Made by a program: the position numbers and the translations under genes | In this document: piece after piece, positions 63,118-64,000 of the stretch | Position numbering within the stretch: the stretch's first letter is position 1 | Layout of the letters: the number at the start of each line of letters is the position of its first letter | Assembly: GCF_009299835.1 (NCBI RefSeq) | Contig: NZ_VKCZ01000014.1 | Coordinates: 830,119 to 894,118, forward strand | Source: Microlunatus speluncae | GTDB lineage: Bacteria; Actinomycetota; Actinomycetes; Propionibacteriales; Propionibacteriaceae | Direction of reading: 5' to 3' | DNA: 64,000 nucleotides | The notes under the pieces: model-generated | Database searches by the model: none | Seen by the model: only the letters and a program-made list of their open reading frames with translations | What the model was told of the DNA's origin: nothing

Positions 63118-63699
63118 CTATGGGTTGTCAAACCCTGCTGCGGCGAGGTGCCGGTGAAGTTCGCGGGCGATGTAGCGCTTGAGGCAGCGGCGGATTCGGG
63201 GCTTGGTGAGTCCTGTGGTGGTGCGTCGTGCGACGTAGTTGCGGGTGCGGGTGTCGTGTCTGATGCGGCTGTTGGCGATGGTGTGCAGGGCGCGGTTGAG
63301 TTGACGATCGCCGGTGCGGTTGAGGCGGTGTTCTTGCCGGCGTCCTGAGGACACCTCGAGCGGGCAGACGCCGCCGAGTTTGGCGAAGCCTGCTTCGTCA
63401 CGGACGCGACCGGGGTGGGACCAGGCGGTGAGCACGATCGCGGCGGTGACGGGGCCGAGGCCGGGCAGGTCGAGCAGGGTTGAGGCGGCGGCGTGGACGA
63501 CTTCTTTCAGAGAGCGTTCGTTGGCGTCGAGCTCGGTGTCGAGGGCCAGGATCCGGCTCGCGAGCCGGGTGGCCTCGGCGCGGGCGGTGGCCAGGACGAG
63601 TGTGTCGTTCTTCCGGGCCCGCCACGCGGCGATGGTCCGGGTCGTGGGCCGGTTGATCTTGCGGCGAGCATCGATGCCGAGGTCATGGACGCGGAGCAG
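63118..63699 (-). pseudogene. IS110-family transposase, 5'-truncated
   Basis: About 193 codons of the C-terminal half of an IS110/IS116/IS902-type transposase: LLDLPGLGPVTAAIVLTAWSHPGRVRDEAGFAKLGG, CPLEVSSGRRQEHRLNRTGDRQLN and RNYVARRTTTGLTKPRIRRCLKRYIARELH (each a separate segment). The N-terminal DEDD catalytic domain is absent. Similarity ends exactly where an IS3-type terminal sequence begins at 63700, so the gene was cut by that insertion. The frame continues to 63885 only across the inserted element. Confidence 0.85.
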
Positions 63700-64000
63700 T
63701 GAACCGCCCCGGGTTTTCCGGGTACCTCGGTTTGTGTCTCTACCCGGTCGGGATGAGACGGTTTCTTGCAGCGTAGTGGGTGGTCTCGACTTCGATGGGT
63801 GTGAGGTCATCGACGGATTCGTGGGTTCGTTCGTGGTTGAACCAGTGGACCCAGTGCAGGGTCTCGATCTCGACATGATCAACATCGCGCCACGGGCCGT
63901 AGGGCCGGATCAGTTCGGCCTTGTAGGCGCCGATCTGGGACTCGGCCAGGGCGTTGTCGTAGGCGTCACCGACCGAGCCCACGGAGGGGTCGACTCCGGC
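63700..64000 (-). mobile_element. IS3-family insertion sequence, partial (3' end)
   Basis: The end of the element starts at 63700 with TGAACCGCCCCGG, a typical IS3-family terminal inverted repeat sequence. The 3' part of the transposase gene lies inside. The other end is beyond the window. It interrupts an IS110-type transposase gene. Confidence 0.8.
63740..64000 (-). CDS. IS3-family transposase OrfB (rve), partial
   Basis: The C-terminal part of an IS3-family integrase-type transposase. The frame is open to the window end, so the start is outside. It has the classic GSVGDAYDNALAESQIGAYKAELI motif (final catalytic Glu in ALAES), followed by WVHWFNHERTHESVDDLTPIE (each in separate segments). 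It ends at a TAG at 63740. Confidence 0.93.
   Translation of the reverse strand, partial: AGVDPSVGSVGDAYDNALAESQIGAYKAELIRPYGPWRDVDHVEIETLHWVHWFNHERTHESVDDLTPIEVETTHYAARNRLIPTG

Overview
The window is about 70% GC and densely coded. Several gene families in it are typical of Actinobacteria: DUF3159, DUF3710, DUF4193, DUF4235 and DUF3093 proteins, a DUF222/HNH endonuclease, an F420-type LLM oxidoreductase, CeoB/CeoC TrkA proteins, and a ferrochelatase with a C-terminal cysteine cluster. I infer a high-GC actinobacterium, possibly of the Propionibacteriales (Microlunatus-like). The genus is a guess; the phylum is well supported. No rRNA, tRNA or CRISPR array was seen.

Layout. (1) 1-3.4 kb: the end of a sugar-uptake ABC operon (LplB-like permease, lipoprotein binding protein) and an aldo/keto reductase. 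(2) 3.4-13.7 kb: a HIT protein, a DUF4118 (KdpD-like) membrane protein, a divergent fatty acid desaturase, and a complete kdpFABCDE operon on the minus strand, including a 29-residue kdpF. TTGAC repeats spaced 11 bp lie upstream of both kdpF and the DUF4118 gene and look like a shared KdpE operator. (3) 13.8-20.8 kb: a secreted or membrane-anchored beta-propeller protein, aconitase with a 14-bp perfect palindrome upstream, and a type II NADH dehydrogenase fused to a large N-terminal membrane domain. (4) 20.7-27.4 kb: a patchwork of a Pr6Pr membrane protein, a methyltransferase, a frameshifted methyltransferase pseudogene, an APH-like phosphotransferase, a GNAT, an HNH endonuclease, a P-loop kinase and a protein-kinase-like enzyme.

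(5) 27.4-36.7 kb: a conserved actinobacterial block: TrmA-type RNA methyltransferase, KimA-like K+ permease, ceoB, ceoC, LLM oxidoreductase, DUF3159, OB-fold protein, DUF3710, dut, DUF3093, DUF4235 and DUF4193. Together with kdp, the window holds three kinds of potassium-uptake component. (6) 37-62 kb: a surface-glycopolymer locus. It has two GT2/TagF-like bifunctional polymerases, three Stealth-type sugar-phosphate transferases, two GT61-type glycosyltransferases with unusual N-terminal domains, a Gfo/Idh/MocA oxidoreductase, and the dTDP-rhamnose genes rmlCD (fused), rmlB and rmlA. Interspersed are a phospholipase D-like secreted protein, a CPT-like kinase, a nucleotidyltransferase, ferrochelatase, an MFS transporter and a VapBC/FitAB-type toxin-antitoxin pair. 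The likely product is a phosphate-linked, rhamnose-containing wall polymer; this is inference from gene content. (7) 62.1-64 kb: a compositionally different beta-propeller (GH43/GH32-like) gene, then an IS110-family transposase remnant cut off by the end of an IS3-family element that runs out of the window.

The best candidates for something new are the Stealth/TagF/GT61 locus with its repeated domain architectures, the putative KdpE operator shared with a desaturase/DUF4118 promoter region, the membrane-domain NDH-2 fusion, and a recurrent AT-rich GATC-centred codon pattern.
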